DNA of 64,000 nucleotides from Ampullimonas aquatilis (GTDB taxonomy: Bacteria > Pseudomonadota > Gammaproteobacteria > Burkholderiales > Burkholderiaceae_D): NCBI RefSeq assembly GCF_049675895.1, contig NZ_CP183834.1, positions 1,550,001 to 1,614,000 on the forward strand. The letters are read 5' to 3'. The notes under the pieces were generated by a model, which saw only the letters and a list, made by a program, of their open reading frames with translations, had not been told where the DNA came from and ran no database searches. The translations under genes were made by a program, and so were the position numbers. Below, in pieces: positions 33,442 through 44,881 of this stretch (its first letter is position 1; the number at the start of each line of letters is the position of its first letter).

Positions 33442-35400
33442 TTGATCCCGCAGAGTTTCATTACTGATTTGCTCAACCGCGTCGATATTGTCGATGTGGT
33501 TGGCAAGTATGTGCAACTTAAAAAAGGCGGTGCCAATTTTATGGGCCTATGCCCATTTCATGGCGAAAAATCCCCTTCATTTACGGTCAGTCCCACCAAG
33601 CAGTTTTACCATTGCTTTGGTTGTGGCGCGCACGGCAGTGCCATCGGTTTTCTGATGGAATATACCGGACTGACTTATGTGGAGGCGATCAGGCAACTGG
33701 CTTATCAGGCTGGACTACAGGTGCCAGAAGAAACCCAGCCAAGGCCGCAACAATCTTATTACACCGCTGCATCCGAATCGGGTGAGGCGGAGCCGGTCAG
33801 TCTGACACTCTCCGATGTCATGGTTCAGGCCACACAGTATTATCGGCGCCAGTTGCGTACTGCGCCCAAGGCAATCGAATACCTAAAGGGACGAGGGTTA
33901 ACCGGTGAAATTGCTGCTCATTTTGGTTTGGGCTATGCGCCAGATGATTGGCGCAATCTGGCGGAAGTCTTTGACAATTACGAATCGGAGGCGCTGGTTG
34001 AATCGGGTTTGGTGATTACCAAGGAAGATGAGCATGACGCTACCGATTCCCCACGCCAGGCCAAGCGTTATGATCGTTTTCGTGACCGCATTATGTTTCC
34101 GATTCGCAATACCAAAGGGCAGGTGATTGGTTTTGGTGGCCGAGTCATGGGGCAAGGTGAGCCCAAGTATCTGAATTCACCTGAAACCCCGCTATTTCAT
34201 AAGGGCAGCGAACTTTACGGCTTGTTTGAGGCACGTCAGGCGATTCGCCAACACGACTATGTGCTGGTTGTTGAAGGTTATATGGATGTGGTGGCATTGG
34301 CTCAATTTGGCATTGCCAATGTGGTCGCCACACTTGGCACAGCGTGTACCTCAACGCATTTGCAAAAATTGATGCGCCAGACCGATCGAGTGGTTTTTAG
34401 CTTTGACGGGGATGCGGCGGGACGTCGTGCGGCTCGCCGGGCATTGGAAGCCGCTTTGCCACACGCCGAAGACAATAAGACCATCCAGTTTTTATTCTTG
34501 CCCACTGAACATGATCCGGATTCTTATGTTCGAGAATATGGAGTGGATGCTTTTTTGCAGGCAGTCAGCGGCGCCATGCCTCTATCACAGTTTTTGATTC
34601 AACAGGTTTGCGAAGATACCAATCTTAATAGTGCCGAAGGCCGCGCCCAGGCATTATTTCAGGCGCGTCCTTTGCTGAATCAGTTGCCACGCGGTGCTTT
34701 GCGTATGCAGGTAACACGTGAATTGGGACATCAGCTTGATACGCCGCATGAAGAAATTGATGCCTTGGTGCAAAGTTTTGCTGAGTCACATCCCAAGGCA
34801 GAGGCTTATGATTCCCGTCAATCTTCTGATCGGCGCGGCGTTGCAAATCAAGCCGGTTCTTTTAAGGCGGCTCAGAGCGGTAATCGCCAGGGCAAGTCAT
34901 TCGGTAAGTTTTCAGGTAAAAATAGTTACGGTCGAGAAAAAATACCTGAGGGTGCCAATTTGCCAAGATTGGCACCAGAATCGCTCGAAAGCCGTGTCGT
35001 ACAAGCCTTGCTTAGTCATCCTGATTGGTTTACTCAAATTTCACCTGGCTTACTGGGCTTATTGCGCGATGTTGAACTACAAGCCCAGGTTGGTAATTTG
35101 AATCATTTAATCAACTTGATAGAGCGATATCAGGTCAACAGTTCAGCGGCGCTCGGTGATTTATTGGCGCAGGACACCAATAGTCAACGCTATGAATTGG
35201 TTTATTTACCCTTGCTCACTAAACTTGTGAACGAAGAAATTATCCAACAAGAAGACGCTGAAATTGAGCAGCTTGAGTTTGAGGGGGCGCTTATCAAGCT
35301 TGAAAGAAAAATGATGGTGGATAAGGGTAACTTGCTTGCTAAACAAGGTGGCGAGGCTTATGAACAATGGTACCGACAATATAAAAATCAGGGAAATTAG
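33442..35400 (+). CDS. dnaG: DNA primase
   Basis: A 652-residue primase that makes RNA primers at replication forks. The zinc-binding domain (about 36-65) has CPFHGEKSPSF and CFGCGAHGSA. The TOPRIM catalytic core includes VVEGYMDVVALAQFG and FDGDAAGRRAARRAL. A basic, Ser/Gly-rich linker (about 455-500) leads to the C-terminal helicase-binding domain. The start is TTG at 33442: the translated MIPQSFITDLLNRVDIVDVV matches the conserved DnaG N-terminus exactly in length, and no ATG is closer. Confidence 0.96.
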   Translation: MIPQSFITDLLNRVDIVDVVGKYVQLKKGGANFMGLCPFHGEKSPSFTVSPTKQFYHCFGCGAHGSAIGFLMEYTGLTYVEAIRQLAYQAGLQVPEETQPRPQQSYYTAASESGEAEPVSLTLSDVMVQATQYYRRQLRTAPKAIEYLKGRGLTGEIAAHFGLGYAPDDWRNLAEVFDNYESEALVESGLVITKEDEHDATDSPRQAKRYDRFRDRIMFPIRNTKGQVIGFGGRVMGQGEPKYLNSPETPLFHKGSELYGLFEARQAIRQHDYVLVVEGYMDVVALAQFGIANVVATLGTACTSTHLQKLMRQTDRVVFSFDGDAAGRRAARRALEAALPHAEDNKTIQFLFLPTEHDPDSYVREYGVDAFLQAVSGAMPLSQFLIQQVCEDTNLNSAEGRAQALFQARPLLNQLPRGALRMQVTRELGHQLDTPHEEIDALVQSFAESHPKAEAYDSRQSSDRRGVANQAGSFKAAQSGNRQGKSFGKFSGKNSYGREKIPEGANLPRLAPESLESRVVQALLSHPDWFTQISPGLLGLLRDVELQAQVGNLNHLINLIERYQVNSSAALGDLLAQDTNSQRYELVYLPLLTKLVNEEIIQQEDAEIEQLEFEGALIKLERKMMVDKGNLLAKQGGEAYEQWYRQYKNQGN

Positions 35401-35420
35401 CTAGCGCAAGGGCTTTTTGA

Positions 35421-35461
35421 CTTGAAATCTGAAAATTTGACGCTAAATAGCTGTATAATCT
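35421..35461 (+). promoter_or_regulatory. Putative sigma-70 promoter(s) of rpoD
   Basis: In the 192-base gap after dnaG, TTGAAA (35422-35427) and TAAATA (35444-35449) are spaced by 16 bases, and a perfect TATAAT lies at 35454-35459. They would start an rpoD transcript independent of dnaG, with a leader of about 125 bases. Confidence 0.4.
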
Positions 35462-35592
35462 AAGGTTTACTTTTTGACGCGCTGTTGCAAATTCGTGTCA
35501 GCGGGTTTCTTTCTGGTGGTCCCGGCAGTGAAGTCTGGGTCTGAATTGGTTTCTCAAGACGTCTGCTTGATTTTGTAGGTTGGAGAAAATAC

Positions 35593-38139
<2,547 letters not shown>

Positions 38140-38151
38140 GCCTTTAAGCTT

Positions 38152-38230
<79 letters not shown>

Positions 38231-38247
38231 ATTAAATCAAGCCTTTA

Positions 38248-38274
38248 GGCCCGATTCACAAGATCGGGCCTTTT
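38248..38274 (+). terminator. Terminator after tRNA-Ile2
   Basis: GGCCCGAT, 7-base loop, ATCGGGCC, then TTTTGCTTTC. It closes the rpoD-tRNA transcript. Confidence 0.9.
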
Positions 38275-38663
38275 GCTTTCTTGTTTCATGAGAGTGCTGT
38301 GAAACCCAATTAGAAAATTTGTCTTCTCAAGGATCATTTTTAAAACACGGTATCAGAGCACAGCTTATTGGAAGTTTGGTAACAACGATGATTTCTATCC
38401 ATCATTTATCTCATCCTAGCGCATGAGATGAGAAGAAATTGAACGAAAGCCCAGTTTGTATAGTTGGGCTTTTTTGTTTTTTACGCCCAACACTATTTGA
38501 ATGAGTAAATGGTTACCTAATTTAACAATTGGAATTCATAGGCAGAGTGAATTGGCGTCATTCGTTAATTTTCGTTAATTTACTCATATGTATTGGTAAC
38601 AGGTAACAACTGATTGCCTGCTCGTTGAGGATCGTCAATAGTCTAATTCTTGGGGGGAATGAA
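38275..38663 (+). other. Intergenic region with an orphan terminator (possible small RNA)
   Basis: No open frame of interest. A TCTCAT/ATGAGA hairpin (about 38410-38430) is followed by a good intrinsic terminator, AGCCCA/TGGGCT with six T residues (38449-38476), although no gene ends here. That combination is what a small RNA of about 150-200 bases would look like. Downstream, TTCGTTAATT is directly repeated around 38563-38582, before the PEP-CTERM gene. Confidence 0.35.
38449..38476 (+). terminator. Orphan intrinsic terminator
   Basis: AGCCCA (38449-38454) pairs with TGGGCT (38466-38471) over an 11-base loop, followed by TTTTTTG. No coding gene ends just upstream. Confidence 0.7.
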
Positions 38664-39239
38664 ATGAAACATGGTTTTTCTTTCGCAGTAATTGGTTTGA
38701 TTTTCCTTCTTGTCTCAGAGGTACAAGCAACCCCTATAACCTGGCTGCTCAGTGAGGTGACTTTCCGAGATGGTGCAACTGCATCAGGTTCATTTGTTTA
38801 TGACGCCGACACCCACACCTATAACACTTGGGACATCATTACTACAACCACAGTCAATCCAAGTGCCATTGGTTTTGTTTCATTGAATGGTTTGGCATAT
38901 ACAACCAATAATCTCACTAATGCCTCTTCTAATCATTTTCTGAATGACACGACTTTCGGTATCAAATCGGGCGCATGTGTGAGTTGTCCCACTCATTCGG
39001 TAGATTCCACTGCCCAGTTTGGTCTGGTATTTAGTCAAGCCTTAAGTAATGCCGGTGGCACCGTATTATTAAAAACGATTGGCGGTGGAGGGTTTGAGTT
39101 TCAAGCAGGTGGTTTTAAATCCCGAGGAATTAATGGTGGTGCCGTCATGGCTGCTGTGCCTGAACCCGAAACTTATCTATTGATGATGTCAGGTTTAGGT
39201 GTATTAGGATGGGTGGTACGCCGTCGTCAAATGATCTAA
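38664..39239 (+). CDS. PEP-CTERM sorting-domain protein
   Basis: A 191-residue secreted protein. It has an N-terminal signal peptide (GFSFAVIGLIFLLVSEVQA), a Ser/Thr/Asn-rich body with a single CVSC pair, and a C-terminal sorting signal: VPEPETYLLMMSGLGVLGW then RRRQMI. This tripartite tail is cut by exosortase (EpsH/XrtA), usually in exopolysaccharide-producing bacteria; no exosortase gene is in the window. ATG 38664 follows GGGGGG at 8 bases and gives a proper signal peptide; an upstream TTG at 38625 is rejected. The function of the mature part is unknown. Confidence 0.88.
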   Translation: MKHGFSFAVIGLIFLLVSEVQATPITWLLSEVTFRDGATASGSFVYDADTHTYNTWDIITTTTVNPSAIGFVSLNGLAYTTNNLTNASSNHFLNDTTFGIKSGACVSCPTHSVDSTAQFGLVFSQALSNAGGTVLLKTIGGGGFEFQAGGFKSRGINGGAVMAAVPEPETYLLMMSGLGVLGWVVRRRQMI

Positions 39240-39518
39240 GAAAGGTGGCTACCAAATATCCATAGCCGTTTTATGATTGCTTAAGGGTTTATTACATCCT
39301 TAAGGGCTTTGAGCGGTGTAAAAACAGTCACATTACTGGCGGCAATTAACATTTTTTTCCCGATCATCTTCTTCGGATCAATATTTGTAGAGGATAAGAG
39401 ATTGAGCCGTTTACAGAATCAATTTCCAAGGTACTTTTGTTGAGACGACTCTGGCTGAATTTGGGAGCTGATCCACATCCACCATTACCTATCAGGCGCA
39501 AATAACGATCGATTAAAT

Positions 39519-39905
39519 CTAATCCTTAGATTCCTTTTCGGCGTGATCGGTTGCGTTGAAACACAGTAGCAGCGCCAAGCAAAGAAATAGCGCTAGGGTA
39601 AACACAATGCCAGCCTGTTCAGACAGATGCGATACCGTATAGACCATCCCTACCCAAAACACGAATAACGCAGACATATAAGCCGCGATTACCAAATAGG
39701 CTGGAAACCCAGTTTTGACTTTCAGACCCGAGGCATGCGTCACAAACAAAAAGGTATTCATCGGAATGGAATAAGAAAAGCAGAATAGGGCAATTGTCAA
39801 CTTGCCATCCAGTGTATTCAGCTGTAGCAAGGTAGTGACTACGCCCGCACCAACTGCAGCGGCGCCAGCCGATAATATTTGATCTTCAATCCAAGCAGTT
39901 TGCAT
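39519..39905 (-). CDS. Small membrane protein of unknown function
   Basis: A 128-residue protein with four probable membrane segments (AGAAAVGAGVVTTLLQL, IALFCFSYSIPMNTFLFV, AYLVIAAYMSALFVFWVGMVY and GIVFTLALFLCLALLLCF), ending in a charged tail. I do not recognise a family. The frame is open to 39953; the ATG at 39905 has GAGAG at suitable spacing, and the ATG two codons upstream (39911) is equally possible. It is transcribed alone. No motif points to a substrate or partner. Confidence 0.6.
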   Translation of the reverse strand: MQTAWIEDQILSAGAAAVGAGVVTTLLQLNTLDGKLTIALFCFSYSIPMNTFLFVTHASGLKVKTGFPAYLVIAAYMSALFVFWVGMVYTVSHLSEQAGIVFTLALFLCLALLLCFNATDHAEKESKD

Positions 39906-40154
39906 ATTCATTCTCTCAATTGATAAAAGTTGTCGTGCCACAATTAAAAGCAATTATTTTGATTTATTATGTATTTTATTTAATCAAATCCACGTTTCAC
40001 ACTATCGAAATATGACACTTATCAAATGCAAAGAATCCGATAACAGCTGAGCTACTGGCAGTCATGGCAGAAATATTATTGAACCGCTTTGCAGCAATCA
40101 GACGTGGCAGTGTTCTTTAAAGAGTCTCTCAAACTATCAAACTAAGTGTTTTCT

Positions 40155-41555
40155 ATGCCTCTGCCATTTGATCCACTGCATGGTTTGGCGGTGACAGCTG
40201 ATGTGTCCATCGCTGCACATAGTTCAACTGCTGCGCTGAAATCGCGCCAAAGCAAGCGCTTAACTGATTTAATCGTGACAGCAAAACAAAAGTCAAAGTT
40301 GTTTCAAGATTTGTTGAAAGAGATTGATCCTGCAACCGCAGGTATTGAGGATTTGCCCATTACACACAAAAAAGATCTGATGGCGCAATTTTCCAGTTGG
40401 GTAACTGATTCTGATATTCACTTGGCTTCATTACAAGATTTCGTAGCAGATGAGCGGTTGATAACAGTCCCCTATCTGGATCGCTATATGGTATGGGAAA
40501 GTTCTGGCAGTAGTGGGGAACCGGGTATCTTTGTGCAGGATGCCAAAGCTTTGGCTGTTTATGATGCGCTGGAGTTTTTGCGGCGCCCAGCGTTACGGCC
40601 TTGGCAGCGCTGGTGTGATCCTTTTTATTTAAATGAGCGCTTTGTCTTTATTGGCGCGATTGATGGACATTTTGCGAGTGTTGTCTCGATCAAACGATTG
40701 CAGCAATTAAATCCAGGCTTGTCGGAAGGTTTGCGTTGCCTGTCCTTTTTGCAGCCAACTCATCAATTGGTCGCACAGTTGCAGGCATTGGTACCCACGA
40801 TTATTTCAACATATCCGAGTGTGGCAGTCTTATTGGCGGAAGAATGCCGTGCTGGTCGGCTCAATATCAGGCCAAAAGAGATATGGACAGGTGGTGAAAC
40901 CTTTTCCTCACCGATGCGCCATTTTGTGCAGGAAGCCTTTGCCTGTCATGTGGCCGATAGCTATGGTGCATCGGAATTCTTGCCAATTGCGGCTGAATGC
41001 CGATATGGGCATTTACACTTGAATAGTGATTGGGTGATTCTGGAATCGGTCGATCAGCAGGGACGGGTGTTACCCGCCAATGTGACAGGGGCAACGACAT
41101 TATTGACCAATCTTGCCAATCATCTGCAACCACTGATTCGTTACGATTTAGGCGATCACGTCACCTTGCATTCTGCCTGCTGTGAATGTGGTTCATCGCT
41201 GCCATTGATTGAAGTGCAAGGACGCAATGATGAAACTTTGCGTTTAGGTAATCCTGGCGCTCAACAAGTACAACTACTGCCATTGGCACTCAGTACAATT
41301 CTTGAGCATGAAGCAGGGTTGTATGATTTTCAACTGACCCAAAAAGGCCCATGCGAATTATTGCTGTGTACAGAGCAAAATGGTCGTGCTGTTACGCAGT
41401 CCTTGCAGCGTGCCAAAGTCATGCTGGCCAATTATCTTGCTTTGCAAGGTATTGGGGATGTCCATATTCATTGTCATAGTGGTGCCTCGATTGCTCGTGG
41501 CCGCAGTGGCAAAGTGCAGCGTGTCATTGCCATGACATCATTCCTGAATAAGTAG
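40155..41555 (+). CDS. PaaK-like AMP-forming adenylate ligase
   Basis: A 466-residue adenylate-forming enzyme of the phenylacetate-CoA ligase/coenzyme F390 synthetase type. The phosphate-binding loop is ESSGSSGEPGIF (about 112-123), followed by YPSVAVLLAEE, the GGETFSS turn, DSYGASEF (A5-like motif) and RYDLGDHV (A7-like). The C-terminal lid is degenerate but ends in RSGKVQRV, which includes a possible catalytic Lys. ATG 40155 is used; a GTG at 40146 is in frame. No acyl-carrier or CoA-pathway gene stands next to it, so the carboxylic acid activated is unknown. Its end is 8 bases from the convergent polymerase gene. Confidence 0.8.
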   Translation: MPLPFDPLHGLAVTADVSIAAHSSTAALKSRQSKRLTDLIVTAKQKSKLFQDLLKEIDPATAGIEDLPITHKKDLMAQFSSWVTDSDIHLASLQDFVADERLITVPYLDRYMVWESSGSSGEPGIFVQDAKALAVYDALEFLRRPALRPWQRWCDPFYLNERFVFIGAIDGHFASVVSIKRLQQLNPGLSEGLRCLSFLQPTHQLVAQLQALVPTIISTYPSVAVLLAEECRAGRLNIRPKEIWTGGETFSSPMRHFVQEAFACHVADSYGASEFLPIAAECRYGHLHLNSDWVILESVDQQGRVLPANVTGATTLLTNLANHLQPLIRYDLGDHVTLHSACCECGSSLPLIEVQGRNDETLRLGNPGAQQVQLLPLALSTILEHEAGLYDFQLTQKGPCELLLCTEQNGRAVTQSLQRAKVMLANYLALQGIGDVHIHCHSGASIARGRSGKVQRVIAMTSFLNK

Positions 41556-41563
41556 ATTGTCTC

Positions 41564-42799
41564 TCAGGCTTCGGTTTGCAAATCGGGAATATGATTGAAT
41601 GCGATGCGCATTGGTGCTTCTTCAAGTGCTGCATGGGCTCCGGCAAAAAAGACAGTATGTTTGCCATAGCGAATATTGAGATCATCCAGAGTTTGGTAAA
41701 GCGCATCCTGACGATGACCAGGATCGAATAACGAACCATTTTGATATTGTGCTTCTTTCAGGTCAAACAATGCCATACCGACAGCACTCGGCGTAGGGTG
41801 CGGGCTGGGTAGACTGGACCAGAGATGATCAAGTGCCCTTATAAAGTTGACGGTGTGTTGCGTATGCGGCAAGCTCACTTCTTTTTTCCATACTAAACGT
41901 CTGCCCCTTGAATCGCGTTCAGTAAATTTGATATGAACGCTTAACGTACCCGCTAAAAGTTCAATTTTGCGCAAGCGCATCGCCGCTTTTTGTGTCAGAC
42001 GGTTCAGCACACCATAGGCTCCCTGAGCGTTTCTCAGGCGTGGTGGTAATACATGCGAGTGTGATAGTGTGCTTCGTTGCGAGTTCAGGCTGGGTGTCTC
42101 TAAGCCATGTAGTTTGGCATGAAAATGTTGACCTTCAATACTGCCCCACATTTTCCCTAGTTCGTCACTACTGATCTTCCATAGGTCCTGCATGGATTGC
42201 ACACCGTATTGATTCAAGCGGATGGCCATGCCAGGCCCAATACCGGTCAAGGCATTGATTGGGAGTTTGAGTAAAGGTCCAGGTAAATCGCTGTGTTGAA
42301 GAATGACCAGACCATCCGGCTTTTGAAGATTGGAGGCCGTTTTGGCCAGAAACAGATTGGGTGCAATACCAATCGATGTTTTCAGACATTGACCTAATCC
42401 CGATTCGAGTGCCGTCTTGATTTGAGCCGCTTTTTCACGTGCAGCATCAGGATGGCGCCAGCGAACCGGTAACTCACACGCCATTTCATCAATCGACATG
42501 ACTTTGCTGACCGGCAGAATAGTATCGATTATCTCAATGGCAGCGTGATGAAATTTCACATACAGATCATGACGTGCTGGCACAAAGATGATATTGGGGC
42601 AGCGTTGCCTTGCTTCGGTAACCAGGGTGCCAGTTTTGACCCCCCATTGTTTGGCTTCATGGCTGGCCGCAATGCAGCAGGTGGTTTCAGCCACGACGGG
42701 TACAACGCCAACCGGCTGGTCGCGTAATTTTGGGTTGACTTGCTGTTCAACCGAGGCGAAATAGGAGTTGAAGTCGATAACGATAATCTGCAGGCTCAT
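41564..42799 (-). CDS. Y-family translesion DNA polymerase (ImpB/MucB/SamB type)
   Basis: A 411-residue Y-family polymerase. The palm begins IIVIDFNSYFASVEQQ, providing the first catalytic Asp and the steric-gate region, and SIDEMACEL (about 105) gives the second catalytic Asp and Glu. KTSIGIAPNLFLAKTASNLQKPDG and LTGIGPGMAIRLNQYGV (helix-hairpin-helix thumb) follow, then a little-finger domain. The catalytic residues are all present, so it should be an active lesion-bypass enzyme, unlike ImuB. The open frame reaches 42850 but would run through the LexA box; ATG 42799, four bases after that palindrome, is the start. No clear ribosome site precedes it. No imuA or dnaE2 is adjacent. Confidence 0.88.
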   Translation of the reverse strand: MSLQIIVIDFNSYFASVEQQVNPKLRDQPVGVVPVVAETTCCIAASHEAKQWGVKTGTLVTEARQRCPNIIFVPARHDLYVKFHHAAIEIIDTILPVSKVMSIDEMACELPVRWRHPDAAREKAAQIKTALESGLGQCLKTSIGIAPNLFLAKTASNLQKPDGLVILQHSDLPGPLLKLPINALTGIGPGMAIRLNQYGVQSMQDLWKISSDELGKMWGSIEGQHFHAKLHGLETPSLNSQRSTLSHSHVLPPRLRNAQGAYGVLNRLTQKAAMRLRKIELLAGTLSVHIKFTERDSRGRRLVWKKEVSLPHTQHTVNFIRALDHLWSSLPSPHPTPSAVGMALFDLKEAQYQNGSLFDPGHRQDALYQTLDDLNIRYGKHTVFFAGAHAALEEAPMRIAFNHIPDLQTEA

Positions 42800-42802
42800 T
42801 GC

Positions 42803-42836
42803 GTCATTATACTGTATATATATACAGTATAATGAC
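42803..42836. promoter_or_regulatory. LexA box in a 34-bp perfect palindrome with overlapping -10 boxes
   Basis: The core TACTGTATATATATACAGTA (42810-42829) is a perfect LexA/SOS box, embedded in a 34-bp perfect palindrome beginning GTCATTATACTG. Both strands contain TATAAT at the outer arm, so LexA would cover the promoter. On the minus strand the polymerase ATG follows the palindrome after only three bases, so a transcript from this TATAAT would start at or near the ATG and be almost leaderless. On the plus strand the same arm points at the DUF1800 gene 160 bases away. Confidence 0.9.
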
Positions 42837-42998
42837 ATATCGTTTGACACATGCCATGGTGATTCTTTACAGATAGATCATTATTGGTAACAAGATCCTG
42901 TAAGCATTTGATACAAGCGTAATAGCGTGCAATTTGTCAGTCTTTTACCCCATGACAATCGCTAGACTCCGTCACATAACTTTGGGGAGTTAAATAAG

Positions 42999-44873
42999 AT
43001 GATTTCGGGGCGCTTATTACAGGATTGCTATCCTGAAAAACTGTTAGGCACAGGTGCCAGCACCCAATTAGCCAATAAACCGGTACGGGTAATAGTGGGT
43101 AGGGCGATGATCGGACTGTCAATATCAGCTTTGGCGCTGGTATTGTCCGGTTGCGGTGGCAGTGGTGGTAGCAGCAGTAGTGCTTCGGACGTACCCACTG
43201 CGACAGGTGTTGCCGGTCCAGGCAGTACCGAAGCTCAGGCTGCTGCGGCTGAACCAGATCAGCCAACCAGTTCCGAGGATGCCATACGGATGCTCAGTCA
43301 GGCCAGTTTTGGCCCGACCGAAAGCACCATCGCTCAGGTGCAAAAGCAGGGTCCTAAAAAATATGTATTGGGGCAATTTGCGGAAGCACCATCCTTGTAT
43401 GTTTCCGGCGGTGATGACCAGATCAATACGCATATCGGCGACTTCTGCAAGGATCTCAATATTGGTGACAATTGTTGGCGTGATTATTATTCCGCTCAGC
43501 CCATGTCCTGGGATTTTTATCATAATGGCTTAAAGGGCACTGATCAGCTACGTCAGCGCATGGCTTTTGCGCTGAGCCAGATATTTGTGGTTTCCAATCA
43601 TGAAGTATCCGGTACCTATGGTTTGCGTGACTATCACCAAATGTTGCTCAATTCAGCTTTTGGCAATATGCGCGACTTGCTTAAAAAAGTGGCGTTGCAT
43701 CCAGTGATGGGTGTGTACCTCAATAACGTCAATAATGATAAATCCGATCCGAATGAAAACTTTGCACGTGAGTTGATGCAACTGTTTTCCATTGGTGTGT
43801 GTGAGCTCAATAACGACGGCACGTTGAAGAGTGGTGCCTGTCAGGCTACTTACGATAATGCGATGGTACGTGAATACGCTTATGCACTGACTGGTTGGAC
43901 TTATCCAGAAGGTGGGCAAGGCCAATGGCGCTCAAAGTGGTTTAACTACACCTATCTGAAAGGTCAGATGGTGAGCAAGGTGGCCGGACATGACACGGCT
44001 GAGCATAAATTGCTCAGTGGCGTCGTGGTGCCTGGTGGTGTGACAGCCGATGCGGCTATCGACAAGGTGATAGACAGTCTGTTCAATCATCCCAATATTG
44101 CACCATTCATGGCGCAGCGCTTGATCCAGTTTTTGGTGACTAGTAACCCAAGCCCGGCTTATGTGGCACGGGTTAGTGCGGCATTCAATAGTGGTGTGTC
44201 GGCTGATGGCGGAATTGGTAGTGGCGCACGTGGTGACATGAAAGCAGTCATTGCGCAAATTTTGCTCGATAAGGAGGTTCGTGGCGATACGCCAACTGAT
44301 CCCAACTTTGGCAAGCTGCGTGAGCCAGTGTTGTATCACCTTGGTTTTTTACGGGCGATGAATGGCACCACCGATGGTGATCCGTTTTACTGGTTGGGCA
44401 CTGGGGTAGGACAGCAGGTATTTAATTCACCTTCAGTATTTAATTTTTATGCGCCCGATTATCCATTGCCGGGTGTTGCTGGCAAGTTGGGGCCGCAGTT
44501 TGGGTTGGAAAATGAAAACACCACGCTGGCACGGATGAACTTTTTTAATAGTTATGTGTATTGTTATAACAGCAATCTGGCTAATGATTGGTGCCCCAAA
44601 GCAAGCGATACCCCTCCTTTGGGTGCGACGGCCACAGGCACCCGTGCCAACCTGGGTAGTTTTGAAATCTACGCCGATGACCCGGCGGTGTTAGTGGACA
44701 AAATCATTCAAGTCTCGGGTACTACCGGTATGCCAGGTAGCGATCGCCAGTTGATCATTGATGCGGTCAATGCCTGGACCATTGCCAATGCCAAAAACAC
44801 TTACAAGACCGAGCGCGTCAAGACCGCTGCTTACATGGTCTTTGCATCCCCGTATTACGCCATTCAACGTTGA
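42999..44873 (+). CDS. DUF1800 family lipoprotein
   Basis: A 624-residue exported protein. A long N-terminus with a hydrophobic segment leads to the lipobox LSGC (Cys about 51), followed by a Gly/Ser/Ala-rich linker. The DUF1800 domain runs from AIRMLSQASFGPTESTI (about 92) to the C-terminus, with QRMAFALSQIFVVSNHEV, ENFARELMQLFSIGVCELN, YAYALTGWTYPEG and SVFNFYAPDYP. Function is not established; these proteins are co-encoded with DUF1501 proteins, as here (8 bases to the next gene). Several Cys pairs could form disulfides. GGGGAG precedes the ATG. It is the intact counterpart of the broken gene at 16435. Confidence 0.85.
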   Translation: MISGRLLQDCYPEKLLGTGASTQLANKPVRVIVGRAMIGLSISALALVLSGCGGSGGSSSSASDVPTATGVAGPGSTEAQAAAAEPDQPTSSEDAIRMLSQASFGPTESTIAQVQKQGPKKYVLGQFAEAPSLYVSGGDDQINTHIGDFCKDLNIGDNCWRDYYSAQPMSWDFYHNGLKGTDQLRQRMAFALSQIFVVSNHEVSGTYGLRDYHQMLLNSAFGNMRDLLKKVALHPVMGVYLNNVNNDKSDPNENFARELMQLFSIGVCELNNDGTLKSGACQATYDNAMVREYAYALTGWTYPEGGQGQWRSKWFNYTYLKGQMVSKVAGHDTAEHKLLSGVVVPGGVTADAAIDKVIDSLFNHPNIAPFMAQRLIQFLVTSNPSPAYVARVSAAFNSGVSADGGIGSGARGDMKAVIAQILLDKEVRGDTPTDPNFGKLREPVLYHLGFLRAMNGTTDGDPFYWLGTGVGQQVFNSPSVFNFYAPDYPLPGVAGKLGPQFGLENENTTLARMNFFNSYVYCYNSNLANDWCPKASDTPPLGATATGTRANLGSFEIYADDPAVLVDKIIQVSGTTGMPGSDRQLIIDAVNAWTIANAKNTYKTERVKTAAYMVFASPYYAIQR

Positions 44874-44881
44874 GGTAGGCC

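Noticed and set aside
42800..42850. Upstream start of the Y-family polymerase at 42850
   Set aside because: The extra 17 residues are encoded by the LexA palindrome itself, which must be promoter DNA.
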